Positions 12,699-27,228 of a stretch of 64,000 bases of DNA are shown here, piece after piece. Below the pieces are notes generated by a model, which ran no database searches, was not told the DNA's origin, and was given only the letters and a program-made list of their open reading frames with translations. Numbering within the stretch: position 1 is the first letter of the stretch; the number at the start of each line of letters is the position of its first letter. Both the position numbers and the translations under genes were made by a program. Source of the DNA: Calliopsis andreniformis (lineage: Eukaryota; Arthropoda; Insecta; Hymenoptera; Andrenidae); assembly GCF_051401765.1 (NCBI RefSeq), contig NW_027480449.1:1798001-1862000 (forward strand), in the 5' to 3' direction.

Positions 12699-13404
12699 AG
12701 GATTGAGGATTGAGGATTGAGGATTGAGGATTGAGGATTGAGGACTGAGTGCTGAAGATTGGGGATTCAGGATTGAGGAACGAGGATTGAGGATTGAGGA
12801 TGGAGCATTAAGGATTGAAGATTGAGGACTGGGGATTGAGGATTGAAGATTGAGGATTAAGGATCGAGGATTGGGGATTGAGGAATGAGGATTGAGGATT
12901 GAGGATTGAGGATTGATGATTGAGGATTGAGTATTGAAGATTGAGGATTCATGACTGAGGATTGACGATTGAGGATGATGGCTGAGGTTTGAGGACTGAG
13001 GTTTGAGGACTGAGGACTGAGGATTGAGGATTGAGAATTGAGGATTGAGGATTGAGGATTGAGTATTGAAGATTGAGGATTGATGACTGAGGATTGAGGA
13101 TTGAGGATTGACGACTGAGGATTGGGAATTGAGGATTGAAGATTGAGTATTGAGGATTGAAAGTTGATGATTGACGATTGAGGATTGTGGTTTGGGGATT
13201 GAGGGTTGAGTATTGAAGATTCAGGATTGATGATTGAGGATTGAGGATTGAGGATTGAGGATTGAGTATTGAAGATTGTGGACTGATGTTTGACGATTGA
13301 GGACTGAGGATTGAGGATTGATTATTGAGCTTTGGGGATTGAAGATTGTGGACTGCGGATAGAGGATTGAATATTGAGGATTAAGGATAGAGTATTGGGG
13401 ATTG
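12699..13404 (+). repeat. Gene-free satellite stretch
   Basis: Heptamer cells only. The run GACTGAGTGCTGAAGATTGG near 12743 also occurs near 19261, 33931 and 42909, so this stretch is a diverged or partial relative of the start of the middle higher-order repeat. Confidence 0.7.
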
Positions 13405-15150
13405 AGGATCTAGGATTGAAGATTGAATATTGATGATTGAAGATTGGGGATTGAGGATTGAGTGTTGTGGATTGAGGACAAGGAGTGAGGGCTGAGTATT
13501 GATATTTGAGGTCTGAGGATTGAGGATTGAGGATTGAGAATTGAGGATTGAGGATTGGGGATTGAGGATTGAGGATTGGGCATTGAGTATTGAAGAATGA
13601 GGATTGAGGATTGAGGATTGAGCATTGAGGATTGAAGATTGAGTATTGAAGATTCAGGATTGATGATTGAGGATTGAGGATTGAGGATTGAGGATTGAGG
13701 ATTGAGGATTGAGTATTGAATATTGTGGACTGATGATTGACGATTGAGGACTGAGGATTGAGGATTGATTATTGAGCTTTGGGGATTGAAGATTGTGGAC
13801 TGGGGATAGAGGATTGAATATCGAGGATTAAGGATAGAGTATTGGGGATTGATGATCTAGGATAGGAGATTGATTATTGAGGATTGAAGATTGAGGATTG
13901 AGGATTGAGGATTGAGAATTGAGAATTGAGGATGAGGACTGAGGGTTGAGGATTGAGGTTTGAGGAATGAGGATTGAGGATTGAGGATTGAGGATTGAGG
14001 ATTGAGGATTGAGGATTGAGTATTGATGATTGAGGATTGAGGATTGAAGATTCAGTATGGAGGATTGAAGGTTGAGTATTGAGGATTGAGGATTGAGGAT
14101 TGAGGATTGAGGATTGAGTATTGAAGATTGAGGATTGAATGTTGAGGATTGCGGACAGAGGATTGAGGATTGAGGATTGAGGAATGAGGATTGAGGTTTG
14201 AGGATTGAGGATTGATGATTGAGGATTGAGTATTGAAGATTGAGGATTCATGACTGAGGATTGAGGATTGAGGATTGATGATTGAGGATTGAGGATTGAA
14301 GATTGAGTATGGAGGATTGAAGATTGAGGACTGAGGATTGAGGAACGAGGATCGACGATTGAGGATGATGGCTGAGGTTTGAGGACTGATGTTTGAGGAC
14401 TGAGGACTGAGGATTGAGGATTGAGAATTGAGGATTGAGGATTGAGGATTGAGGATTGAGGATGGAGGATTGAGTATTGAAGATTGAGGATTGAGGATTC
14501 AGGATTGAGGATTGAGCATTGAGGATCGATAATTGAGGATTGAGGATTGAGGATTGAGGATTGAGTATTGAGGATTGATGATTGAAGACTGAGTATTGAG
14601 GATTGAACATTGAGGACTGAGGATTCAGGATTGAGGATTGAGGATGAGGGCTGAGGGTTGAGGATTGAGGATTGAGGATTGAGGCTTGAAGATTGTGTAT
14701 TGAGGATTGAGGATTGAGGGTTGAGGATTGAGTATTGAAGATTGAGGATTGATGATTGTGGATTGAGGACTGAGGATTGAGGATTGAGGATTGAGGATTG
14801 AAGACTGAGTATTGAGGATTGAAGATTGAGTATTGAGGATTGAATTTTGAGGGTTGAAGATTGAGGATTGAGGATTGAGGATTAAGAATTGAGAATTGAG
14901 GATGAGGACTGAGGGTTGAGGATTGAGGTTTGTGGAATGAGGATTGAGGATTGAGGGTTGAGGATTGATGATTGAGGATTGAGTATTGAGGATTGAGGAT
15001 TGACGATGAGGGCTGAGGGCTGAGGATTGAGGTTTGAGGACTGAGGACTGAGGATTGAGGATTGAGAATTGAGGATTGAGGATTGAGGATTGAAGGTTGA
15101 GGATTGGGTATTGAGGATTGAAGAATGAGGATTCAGGATTGAGGATTGAG
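13405..15150 (+). repeat. Block S, copy 1 (outlying copy of a higher-order repeat segment)
   Basis: Matches about 23876-25575 (offsets 10,471, then 10,478, then 10,422) and about 47653-49120. GATTGAATATTGATGATTG at 13421 recurs at 23892. GATCTAGGATAGG at 13854 has counterparts at 24325 and 48102. The offset steps are multiples of 7, consistent with gain or loss of whole cells. Confidence 0.85.
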
Positions 15151-15500
15151 TATTGAGGATTGAAGATTGAGGTTTGAGGATTGAGAATTGAGAATTGAGG
15201 ATGAGGACTGTGGGTTGAGGATTGAGGTTTGAGGAACGAGGATTGAGGATTGAGAATTGAGGACTGATTATTGACGATTGAGAATTGAAGATTGAGGATT
15301 GATGTCTGAGGATTGAGGATTGAGGATTCAGGATTGCGGATTGAGGCTTGAAGATTGAGTATTGAGGATTGAGGATTGAGGATTGAGGATTGAGGATTGA
15401 AGACTGAGTGTTGAGGATTGAAGATTGAGGATTGAGGATTGAAGATTGAGTATTGAGGATTGAAGATTGAGGATTGAGGATTCAGGATTGAGGATTGGGC

Positions 15501-15920
15501 ATTCAGGATTGAAGATTGAGGATTTGGGACTAAGGATTGAAGATTGAGGATCGACGATTGAGGATTGAGGATTGAGGATTGAAGATTGAGGATTGGTGAT
15601 TGAGGATTGAGGATTGAGGATTGAGGATTGAGGATTGAGGACTGAGGATTGAAGATTGAGTATTGAGGATTGAAGATTGAGGATTGAGGATTGAGGATTG
15701 AGGATTGAGCATTCAGGATTGAAGATTGAGGATTTGGGACTAAGGATTGAAGATTGAGGATCGACGATTGAGGATTGAGGATTGAGGATTGAAGATTGAG
15801 GATTGATGATTGAGGATTGAGGATTGAGGATTGAGGATTGAGGATTGAGGATTGAGGACTGAGGAATGAAGATTGAGTATTGAGGATTGAAGGGTGACGA
15901 TTGAGGATTGAGGATTGAGG
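15501..15920 (+). repeat. 210-bp tandem pair Y
   Basis: GATTTGGGACTAAGG at 15521 and 15731 marks two consecutive units of 30 heptamers. The second unit carries an extra cell towards its end. I did not see this pair elsewhere in the window. Confidence 0.8.
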
Positions 15921-16221
15921 ACTCAGGATTGAAGATTGAGTATTGAGGATTGAAGACTGAGGATTGAGGAATGAGGACTGAGGATTGAGGATGAGGGCTG
16001 AGGGTTGGGGATTGTGGTTTGAGGACTGAGGACTGAGGATTGAGGGTTGAGAATTGAGGATTGAGGATTCAGGATAGAAGATTGAGGATTGGGTATTGAG
16101 GATTGAAGAGTGAGGATTGAGGATTGAGGATTGAATGTTGAGGATTGCGTACTGAGGATTGGGGATTGAGGATTGAGGAATGAGGATCGAGGATTGAGGA
16201 TTGAGGATTGAGGATTGAGGA

Positions 16222-16870
16222 TTGAAGATTGAGTATTGTGGATTGAAGATTGAGGACTGGGGATTGAGAATTGAAGTTTGAGGATTAAGGATTGAGGATT
16301 GGGGATTGAGGATCTAGGATTGGAGATTGATTATTGAGGATTGAAGATTGAGTATTCAGAATTGATGTTTGAGGACTGAGGATTGACGATTGAAGATTGA
16401 GTATTGAGGATTGTGGATTGAGGACTGAGGATTGAGGATTGAGGATTGAGGATTGAAGACTGAGTATTGAGGATTGAAGATTGAGTATTGAGGATTGAAT
16501 TTTGGGGATTGAAGATTGAGGATTGAGGATTGAGGATTAAGAATTGAGAATTGAGGATGAGGACTGAGGGTTGAGGATTGAGGTTTGTGGAATGAGGATT
16601 GAGGATTGAGTGTTGAGGATTGATGATTGAGGATTGAGTATTGAAGATTGAGGATTGATGACTGAGGATTGAGGATTGAGGATTGATGATTGAGAATTGA
16701 GGATTGAAGATTGAGTATGGAGGATTGAATATTGGGGATTGAGAATTGAGGAACCAGGATTGACGATTGAGGATGATGGCTGAGGTCTGAGGACTGAGGT
16801 TTAAGGACTGAGGACTGAGGATTGAGGATTGAGAATTGAGGATTGAGGATTGAGGATTGATGATTGTGGA
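16222..16870 (+). repeat. Block X, copy 1 (partial)
   Basis: Shares cell order with 27915-29465 and 39997-41545. The rare string GAACCAGGATTGACG lies at 16751, 29371 and 41453. It contains an N landmark at 16311. Copies 2 and 3 keep an exact mutual offset of 12,082 across the segment; this copy is shorter. Confidence 0.8.
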
Positions 16871-17105
16871 TTGAGGACTGAGGATTGAGGATTGACGATT
16901 GAGGATTGAAGACTGAGTATTGAGGATTGAAGATTGAGGATTTAGGATTGAGGGTTCAGGATTAGGGATTGAGGATGAGGGCTGAGGGTTGAGGATTGAG
17001 GATTGAGAATTGAGGATTGAGGATTGAGGATTGAGGAATGAGGATTGAGGATTGAAGACTGAGTATTGAGGATTGAAGATTGAGGTTTGAGGACTGAAGT
17101 TTGAG

Positions 17106-17218
17106 GACTGAGTGTGGAGTTTTGAGTGATGCGAATTGATGTTTGTAGACTGAGATTTGAAGATTGAAGATTTGGGATTGAGTACTGAAAACTGTGAATT
17201 GAGGATATTCTAATGAGG
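17106..17218 (+). repeat. L element, subfamily a
   Basis: Has the subfamily-a signature GATATTCTAATGAGG and GATGCGAATTGATG. One cell differs from the others (GAGTGTGGAG). Confidence 0.88.
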
Positions 17219-17584
17219 ACTGAGGATTGACAATTGATTGCTGAGGACTGAGGGCTGAAGATTGACGATTCAGGATTGAGGATTCGGGATTGATGTTTGA
17301 GGACGAGGACTGAAGGTTGAGGATTCAGGTTTGAGGATTGAAAAATTGAGGACTGATGACTGAAGGTTGAGGATTGAGGATTGAGGATTGAGTATTGAAG
17401 ATTGAGGATTGATGATTGTGGTTTGAGGACTAACGATTGAGGATTGAGGATTGAGGATTGAGGATTGAGTATTGAAGATTGAGGATGGATGACTGAGGAT
17501 TGAGGATTGAGGATTGATGATTGAGGTTTGAGGATTGAGGATTGAGGATGGAGGATGAGGGCTGAGGGTTGAGCGTTGAGGTTT

Positions 17585-17623
17585 GAGTATTGAATACTGA
17601 GAATTCAGGATATTCTATTGAGT
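17585..17623 (+). repeat. Half L element, class g
   Basis: EcoRI site at 17601; core GATATTCTATTGAG; opens copy alpha. Counterparts at 41686 and 51837. Confidence 0.85.
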
Positions 17624-18931
17624 ATTGAGAATTGAGGATTGATGGTTGAGTATTGAGGATTGTGGATTGAGTATTGAGGATTGAAGATTGAGGTTTGAGG
17701 ATTGAGAATTGAGAATTGAGGATGAGGACTGAGGGTTGAGGATTGAGGTTTGAGGAACGAGGATTGAGGATTGAGAATTGAGGATGAGGACTGAGGGTTG
17801 AGGATTGAGGTTTGAGGGACGATGATTGAGGATTGAGGATTGAGGACTGAGGATTGACGATTGAGTATTGAAGATTGAGGATTGATGATTGAGGATTGCG
17901 GACTGAGGATTGAGGATTGAGGATTGAGGATTGAGGATTGAGGATTGAAGACTGAGTATTGAGGATTGAAGATTGAGTATTGAGGATTGAATTTTGAGGA
18001 TTGAAGATTGAGGATTGAGGATTGAGGAGTAAGAATTGAGAGTTGAGGATGAGGACTGAGGGTTGATGATTGAGGTTTGTGGAATGAGGATTGAGGATTG
18101 AGGAATGAGGATTGATGATTGAGGATTGAGTATTGAAGATTGAGGATTGATGACTGAGGATTGAGGATTGAGGATTGATGATTGAGGTTTGAGGATTGAA
18201 GATTGAGTATGGAGGATTGAATATTGAGGATTGAGGATTGAGGAACGAGGATTGACGATTGAGGATGATGGCTGAGGTTTGAGGACTGAGGTTTGAGGAC
18301 TGAGGACTGAGGATTGAGGACTGAGAATTGAGGATTGAGGATTGAGGATTGTGGATTGTGTATTGAAGATTGAGGATTGAGGATTGAGGATGAGGGCTGA
18401 GGGTTGAGGATTGAGGTTTGAGGACTGACGACTGAGGATTGAGGATTGAGGATTGACGATGAGGGCTGAGGTTTGAGGATTCAGGTTTGAGGACTGAGGA
18501 CCGAGGATTGGGGATTGAGAATTGAGGATTGAGGATTGACCCTTGAGGATTGAGGGTTGAGGATCGAAGGATGAGGATTGAGGATTGAGCATTGAGGATT
18601 GTATATTTAAGATTGAGTATTGAGGATTGAAGATTGACGATTGAGGACTGAGGATTGAGCATTGAGGATTGAAGATTGAGGATTGAGGATCGAGGATTGA
18701 GGATTGAGGATTGAGGATTGATGATTGAGGATTGAGGATTGAAGATTGAGGATTAGGCATTGAGGATGAAGAATGAGGATTGAGGATTGAGGAGCGAGGA
18801 TTGAGGAATGAAGATTGAGGATTGAGGATCGAGGATTGAGGATTGAAGATTGAGTATTGAGGATTGAAGATTGAGGATTGAGGATTGAGGATTGAGGATT
18901 GAGGATTGAGGATTGAAGATTGAGGACTGGG

Positions 18932-19044
18932 GACTGAGTGTTGAGGGTTGAGTGATGAGAATTGATGTTTGTGGATAGAGATTTGAAGATTGCAGATTGA
19001 GTATTGCGTATTGAAAGCTCTGAAGTGAGGACATTCTATTGAGG
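18932..19044 (+). repeat. L element, subfamily b
   Basis: Signature GCTCTGAAGTGAGG then ACATTCTATTGAGG. Counterparts at 33603 and 42581. Confidence 0.88.
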
Positions 19045-21006
19045 ATTGAGGATCGACAACTTATTGTTGAGGACTGAGTGCTGAAAGTTGAGGATTCAGG
19101 ATTGAGGATTCAGGATTGTGGTTTGAGGACTGAGGATTGAGGATTGAGGATTGAGGATTGAGGATTGAGGATTGAGGATTGAAGATTGAGGATTGTGTAT
19201 TGAGGATTGTACATTGAGGATTGAGGATTGAGGATTGAGGATTGAGGATTGAGGATTGAGGACTGAGTGCTGAAGATTGGGGATTCAGGATTGAGGAACG
19301 AGGATTGAGGATTGAGGATGGAGCATTGAGGATTGAAGACTGAGGACTGGGGATTGAGGATTGAAGATTGAGGATTAAGGATTGAGGATTGGGGATTGAG
19401 GATCTAGGATTGGAGATTGATTATTGAGGATTGAAGATTGAGGATTCAGAATTGAGGTTTGAGAACTGAGGATTGACGATTGAAGATTGAGTATTGAGGA
19501 TTGAGGATTGAGGGTTGAAGATTGAGGATTGAGGATTGAGGATGAGGGCTGAGGGTTGAAGATTGAGTATTGAGTATTGAAGATTGAGGATTGAGGGTTG
19601 AGGATTGAGGACTGAGGGTTGAGGATTGACGATGAGGGCTGAGGGTTGAGGATTGAGGTTTGAGGACTGAGGACTGAGGATTGAGGATTGAGAATTGAGG
19701 ATTGAGGATTGAGGATTGAAGGTTGAGGATTGGGTATTGAGGATTGAGGAATGAGGATTGAGGATTGAGGATTGAGGATTGAGGAATGAAGATTGAGGAT
19801 TGAGGATCGAGGATTGAGGATTGAATATTGAGTATTGAGGATTGAAGATTGAGGATTGAGGATTGAGGATTGAGGATTGAGGATTGAGGATTGAGGATTG
19901 AGTATTGAAGGTTGTGGACTGATGATTGACGATTGAAGACTGAGGATTGAGGATTGATTATTGAGCTTTGGGGATTAAAGATTGTGGACTGGGGATAGAG
20001 GATTGAATATTGAGGATTAAGGATAGAGTATTGGGGATTGATGATCTAGGATAGGAGATTGATTATTGAGGATTGAAGATTGAGGATTGAGGATTGAGAA
20101 TTGAGAATTGAGGATGAGGACAGAGGGTTGAGGATTGAGGTTTGAGGAATGAGGATTGAGGATTCAGGATTGAGGATTGAGGATTGAGGATTGAGGATTG
20201 AGGATTGAGTATTGAAGATTGAGGATTGATGAGTGAGGATTGAGGATTGAGCATTGAGGATTGAGGATTGAGTATTGAAGATTGAGGATGGATGACTGAG
20301 GATTGAGGATTGAGGATTGATGATTGAGGATTGAGGATTGAAGATTCAGTATGGAGGATTGAAGGTTGAGTATTGAGGATTGAGGATTGAGGATTGAGGA
20401 TTGAGGATTGAGTCTTGAAGATTGAGGATTGAATGTTGAGGATTGCGGACTGAGGATTGAGGATTGAGGATTGAGGAATGAGGATTGAGGATTGAGGATT
20501 GAGGATTGATGATTGAGGATTGAGTATTGAAGATTGAGGATTCATGACTGAGGATTGACGATTGAGGATGATGGCTGAGGTTTGAGGACTGAGGTTTGAG
20601 GACTGAGGACTGAGGATTGAGGATTGAGAATTGAGGATTGAGGATTGAGGATTGCGTATTGAAGATTGAGGATTGATGACTGAGGATTGAGGATTGAGGA
20701 TTGACGATTGAGGATTGGGAATTGAGGATTGAAGATTGAGTATTGAGGATTGAAAGTTGATGATTGAGTATTGAGGATTGTGGTTTGGGGATTGAGGGTT
20801 GAGGATTCAAGGTTGAGTATTGAGGATTGATCATTGAATATTGGTGATTGAGGATTGAGGACTGAGGATTGAAGGTTGAGGATTGGGGATTGAGGATTGG
20901 CGATTGAGGATTGAGGACTGAGGATTAAGAATTGAGGATTGAGGATTGAAGATTGAGTATTGAGGATTAAAGATTGAGGATTGAGGATTGAGGACTGAAG
21001 ATTGCG

Positions 21007-21119
21007 GACTGAGTGTTGAGTTTTGAGTGATGCGAATTGATGTTTGTAGACTGAGATTTGAAGATTGAAGATTGGGGATTGAGTACTGAAAACTGTGAAT
21101 TGAGGATATTCTAATGAGG
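21007..21119 (+). repeat. L element, subfamily a
   Basis: Counterparts at 35685 and 44670 with the same flanking cells on both sides. Confidence 0.88.
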
Positions 21120-22570
21120 ACTGAGGATTGACAATTGATTGCTGAGGACTGAGGGCTGAAGATTGACGATTCAGGATTAAGGATTCGGTATTGAGGTTTG
21201 AGGACGAGGACTGACGGTTGAGGATTCAGGTTTGAGGGTTGAGGATTGAGGACTGATGACTGAAGATTGAGGATTGAGGATTGAGGATTGAGTATTGAAG
21301 GTTGAGGATTGATGATTGTGGATTGAGGACTGAGGATTGAGGATTGAGGATTGAGGATTGAGGATTGAGTATCGAAGATTGAGGATGGATGACTGAGGAT
21401 TGAGGATTGAGGATTCATGATTGAGGATTGAGGATTGAAGATACAGTATGGAGGATTGAAGGTTGAGTATTGAGGATTGAGGATTGAGGATTGAGGATTG
21501 AGGATTGAGTATTGAAGATTGAGGATTGAATGTTGAGGATTGTGGACTGAGGATTGAGGATTGAGGATTGAGGAATGAGGATTGAGGATTGAGGATTGAG
21601 GATTGATGATTGAGGATTGAGTATTGAAGATTGAGGATTCATGACTGAGGATTGAGGATTGAGGATTGATGATTGAGGATTGAGGATTGAAGATTGAGTA
21701 TGGAGGATTGAAGATTGAGGATTGAGGATTGAGGAACGAGGATTGACGATTGAGGATGATGGCTGAAGATTGAGTATTGAGGATTGAGGATTGAGGGTTG
21801 AGGATTGAGGATTGAGGATTGAGGATGAGGGCTGAGGGTTGCAGATTGAGTTGAGTATTGAAGATTGAGGATTGAGGATTGAGGATTGAGGATTGAGGAT
21901 TGAGGATTGACGATGAGGGCAGAGGGTTGAGGATTGAGGTTTGAGGACTGAGGACTGAGAATTGAGGATTGAGAATTGAGGATTGAGGATTGAGGATTGA
22001 GGATTGAAGGTTGAGGATTGGGTATTGAGGATTGAAGAATGAGGATTGAGGATTGAGGATTGAGGATTGAGGATTGAGGATTGAGGATTGAGTATTGAAG
22101 ATTGAGGATTGAATGTTGAGGATTGTGGACTGAGGATTGAGGATTGAGGATTGAGGAATGAGGATTGAAGATTGACGATTGAGGATTGAGCATTGAGGAT
22201 TGAAGATTGAGGATTGAGGATTGAGCATTGAGGATTGGGGATTGAGGATTGATGATTGAGTATTGAGGATTGAAGATTGAGGATTGAGGATTGAAGATTG
22301 AGGATTGAGGATTGAGGATTGAGGATTGAAGAATGAGGATTGAGGATTGAGGATTGAGGATTGAGGTATGAAGATTGAGGATTGAGGATCGAGGATTGAG
22401 GATTGAATATTGAGTATTGAGGATTGAGGACTGAAGATTGAGGACTGGGATTGAGGATTGAGGATTGAGGATTGAGAATCGAAGATTGAGTATTGAGGAT
22501 TGAAGATTGAGGTTTGAGGACTGAGGATTGAGGATGGAGGATGAGGGCTGAGGGTTGAGCGTTGAGGTTT

Positions 22571-22609
22571 GAGTATTGAATACTGAGAATTCAGGATATT
22601 CTATTGAGT
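22571..22609 (+). repeat. Half L element, class g
   Basis: EcoRI site at 22587. Counterparts at 37719 and 46704. Confidence 0.85.
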
Positions 22610-25600
22610 ATTGAGAATTGAGGATTGATGGTTGAGTATTGAGGATTGTGGATTGAGTATTGAGGGTTGAAGATTGAGGTTTGAGGATTGAGAATTGAGA
22701 ATTGAGGATGAGGACTGAGGGTTGAGGATTGAGGTTTGAGGAACGAGGATTGAGGATTGAGAATTGAGGATGAGGACTGAGGGTTGAGGATTGAGGTTTG
22801 AGGAACGAGGATTGAGGATTGAGGATTGGGGACTGAGGATTGACGATTGAGTATTGAAGATTGAGGATTGATGTCTGAGGATTGAGGATTGAGGATTCAG
22901 GATTGAGGATTGAGGATTGAAGATTGAGTATTGAGGATTGAGGATTGAGGATTGAGGATTGAGTATTGAAGATTGAGGATTGATGATAGAGGATTGCGGA
23001 CTGAGGATTGAGGATTGAGGATTGAGGATTGAGGATTGAGGATTGAAGACTGAGTATTGAGGATTGAAGATTGAGTATTGAGGATTGAATTTTGAGGATT
23101 GAAGATTGAGGATTGAGGATTGAGGAGTAAGAATTGAGAATTGAGGATGAGGACTGAGGGTTGAGGATTGAGGTTTGTGGAATGAGGATGGAGGATTGAG
23201 GATTAAGGATTGATGATTGAGGATGGAGTATTGAAGATTGAGGTTTGATGACTGAGGATTGAGGATTGAGGATTGATGATTGAGGATTGAGGATTGAAGA
23301 TTGAGTATGGAGGATTGAATATTGAGGATTGAGGATTGAGGAACGAGGATTGACGATTGAGGATGATGGCTGAGGTTTGAGGACTGAGGTTTGAGGACTG
23401 AGAACTGAGGATTGAGGATTGAGAATTGAGGATTGAGGACTGAGGATTGTGGATTGAGTATTGAAGATTGAGGATTGATGTTTGTGGATTGAGGACTGAG
23501 GATTGAGGATTTAGGATTGAGGATTGAAGACTGAGTATTGAGGATTGAAGATTGAGGATTGAGGATTGAGGGTTCAGGATTGAGGATTGAGGATGAGAGC
23601 TGAGGGTTGAGGATTGAGGATTGAGAATTGAGGATTGAGGACTGAGGATTGAGAACTGAGGATTGACGATTGAAGATTGAGTACTGAGGATTGAAGGTTG
23701 AGGACTGAGGATTGGGTATTGAGAATTGAGGATTGAGGATTGAGGATAGAAGATTGAGAATTGGGTATTGAGGATTGTAGAATGAGGATTGAGGATCGAG
23801 GATTGAGGATTGAAGATTGAGTATTGAGGATTGAATATTTAGGATTGAGGATTGAGGATTGAGGATTGAGGATTGAGGATTGAGGATTGAAGATTGAATA
23901 TTGATGATTGAAGATTGGGGATTGAGGATTGAGTGTTGTGGATTGAGGACAAGGAGTGAGGGCTGAGTATTGATATTTGAGGTCTGAGGATTGAGGATTG
24001 AGGATTGAGAATTGAGGATTGAGGATTGGGGATTGAGGATTGAGGATTGGGTATTGAGTATTGAAGAATGAGGATTGAGGATTGAGGATTGAGCATTGAG
24101 GATTGAAGATTGAGTATTGAAGATTCAGGATTGATGATTGAGGATTGAGGATTGAGGATTGAGGATTGAGGATTGAGGATTGAGTATTGAAGATTGTGGA
24201 CTGATGATTGACGATTGAGGACTGAGGATTGAGGATTGATTATTGAGCTTTGGGGATTGAAGATTGTGGACTGGGGATAGAGGATTGAATATTGAGGATT
24301 AAGGATAGAGTATTGGGGATTGATGATCTAGGATAGGAGATTGATTATTGAGGATTGAAGATTGAGGATTGAGGATTGAGGATTGAGAATTGAGATTTGA
24401 GGATGAGGACTGAGGGTTGAGGATTGAGGTTTGAGGAATGAGGATTGAGGATTGAGGATTGAGGATTGAGGATTGAGGATTGAGGATTGAGGATTGAGTA
24501 TTGATGATTGAGGATTGAGGATTGAAGATTCAGTATGGAGGATTGAAGGTTGAGTATTGAGGATTGAGGATTGAGGATTGAGGATTGAGGATTGAGTATT
24601 GAAGATTGAGGATTGAATGTTGAGGATTGCGGACTGAGGATTGAGGATTGAGGATTGAGGAATGAGGAATGAGGTTTGAGGATTGAGGATTGATGATTGA
24701 GGATTGAGTATTGAAGATTGAGGATTCATAACTGAGGATTGAGGATTGAGGATTGATGATTGAGGATTGAGGATTGAAGATTGAGTATGGAGGATTGAAG
24801 ATTGAGGACTGAGGATTGAGGAACCAGGATTGACGATTGAGGATGATGGCTGAGGTTTGAGGACTGATGTTTGAGGACTGAGGACTGAGGATTGAGGATT
24901 GAGAATTGAGGATTGAGGATTGAGGATTGAGGATTGAGGATTGAGGATTGAGTATTGAAGATTGAGGATTGAGGATTCAGGATTGAGGATTGAGCATTGA
25001 GGATTGATAATTGAGGATTGAGGATTGAGGATTGAGGATTGAGTATTGAGGATTGATGATTGAAGACTGAGTATTGAGGATTGAACATTGAGGACTGAGG
25101 ATTCAGGATTCAGGATTGAGGATGAGGGCTGAGGGTTGAGGATTGAGGATTGAGGATTGAAGATTGAGGATTGATGATTGTGGATTGAGGACTGAGGATT
25201 GAGGATTGAGGATTGAGGATTGAAGACTGAGTATTGAGGATTGAAGATTGAGTATTGAGGATTGAATTTTGAGGGTTGAAGATTGAGGATTGAGGATTGA
25301 GGATTAAGAATTGAGAATTGAGGATGAGGACTGAGGGTTGAGGATTGAGGTTTGTGGAATGAGGATTGAGGGTTGAGGGTTGAGGATTGATGATTGAGGA
25401 TTGAGTATTGAGGATTGAGGATTGACGATGAGGGCTGAGGGCTGAGGATTGAGGTTTGAGGACTGAGGACTGAGGATTGAGGATTGAGGATTGAGGATTG
25501 AGGATTGAGGATTGAAGGTTGAGGATTGGGTATTGAGGATTGAAGAATGAGGATTCAGGATTGAGGATTGAGGATTGGAGATTGAGTATTGAGGATTGAA

Positions 25601-26327
25601 GATTGAGGATTGAGGATTGAGGATTGAGGATTGAGGATTGAGGATTGAGGATTGAGGATTGAGGATTGAGGATTGAGGATTTAGTATTGAAGATTGTGGA
25701 CTGATGATTGACGATTGAGGACTGAGGACTGAGGATTGAGGATTGATTATTGAGCTTTGGGGATTGAAGATTGTGGACTGGGGATAGAGGATTGAATATT
25801 GAGGATTAAGGATAGAGTATTGGGGATTGATTATCTAGGATAGGTGATTGATTATTGAGGATTGAAGATTGAGGATTGAGGATTGAGGATTGAGAATTGA
25901 GAATTGAGGATGAGGACTGAGGGTTGAGGATTGAGGTTTGAGGAATGAGGATCGAGGATTGAGGATTGAGGATTGAGTATTGAAGATTGAGGATTGATGA
26001 CTGAGGATTGAGGATTGAGGATTGACGATTGAGGATTGGGAATTGAGGATTGAAGATTGAGTATTGAGGATTGAAAGTTGATGATTGAGGATTGAGGATT
26101 GTGGTTTGGGGATTGAGGGTTGAGGATTGAAGGTTGAGTATTGAGGATTGATCATTGAATATTGATGATTGAGGATTGAGGACTGAGGATTGAAGATTGA
26201 GGATTGGGGATTGAGGATAGGCGATTGAGCATTGAGGACTGAGGACTGAGAATTGAGGATTGAGGATTGAAGATTGAGTATTGAGGATTAAAGACTGAGG
26301 AATGAGGATTGACGACTGAAGATTGAG

Positions 26328-26440
26328 GACTGAGTGTTGAGTTTTGAGTGATGCGAATTGATTTTTGTAGACTGAGATTTGTAGATTGAAGATTGGGGTT
26401 TGAGTATTGAAAACTGTGAATTGAGGATATTCTAATGGGG
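26328..26440 (+). repeat. L element, subfamily a
   Basis: Variant with GATTTTTGTAG and core end TCTAATGGGG. Closest copy is at 49890; absent from copy beta. Confidence 0.87.
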
Positions 26441-27228
26441 ACTGAGGATTGACAATTGATTGTTGAGGACTGAGGGCTGAAGATTGACGACTCAGGATTG
26501 AGGATTCGGGATTGAGGTTTGAGGACGAGGACTGGCGGTTGAGGATTCAGGTTTGGGGATTGAGGATTGAGGACTGATGACTGAGGATTTAGGATTGAGG
26601 ATTGAGCATTGAGGATTGAAGATTTTGGACTGGGGATTGAGGATTGAAGATTGAGGATTAAGGATTGAGGATTGGGGATTGATGATTGAAGATTGAGGAT
26701 TGGGTATTGAGGATTGAAGAATGAGGATTGAGGATTGAGGATTGAGGATTGAGGATTTAAGATTGAGTATTGAGGATTTAAGACTGACTATTGAGTATCG
26801 AGGATTGATGTCTGGGGGTTATGTATTGAATATTGAGGATTGAGGATTGAGGATTGAGGATTGAGGATTGAGCATTGAAGATTGAGTATTGATGATTGAC
26901 GATTGAGAATTGAGGATTGAGGGTTGAGGATGGAGGATTGAGGATTGAGGATTGAGTATTGAAGATTGAGTATTCATGACTGAGGATTGAGGAATGAGGA
27001 TTGAGGGTTGAGGATTGAGGATCGAAGATTGAGTATTGAGGATTGAAGATTGAGGTTTGAGGATTGAGGATTCAGGATGGAGGATGAGGGCTGAGGGTTA
27101 AGGATTGAGGATTGAGAATCGAAGATTGAGTATTGAGGATTGAAGATCGAGGTTTGAGGATTGAGGATTGAGGATGGAGGATTGACGCTTGGGGATAGAG
27201 GATTGAGGATGGAGGATTGAAGAGAGAG

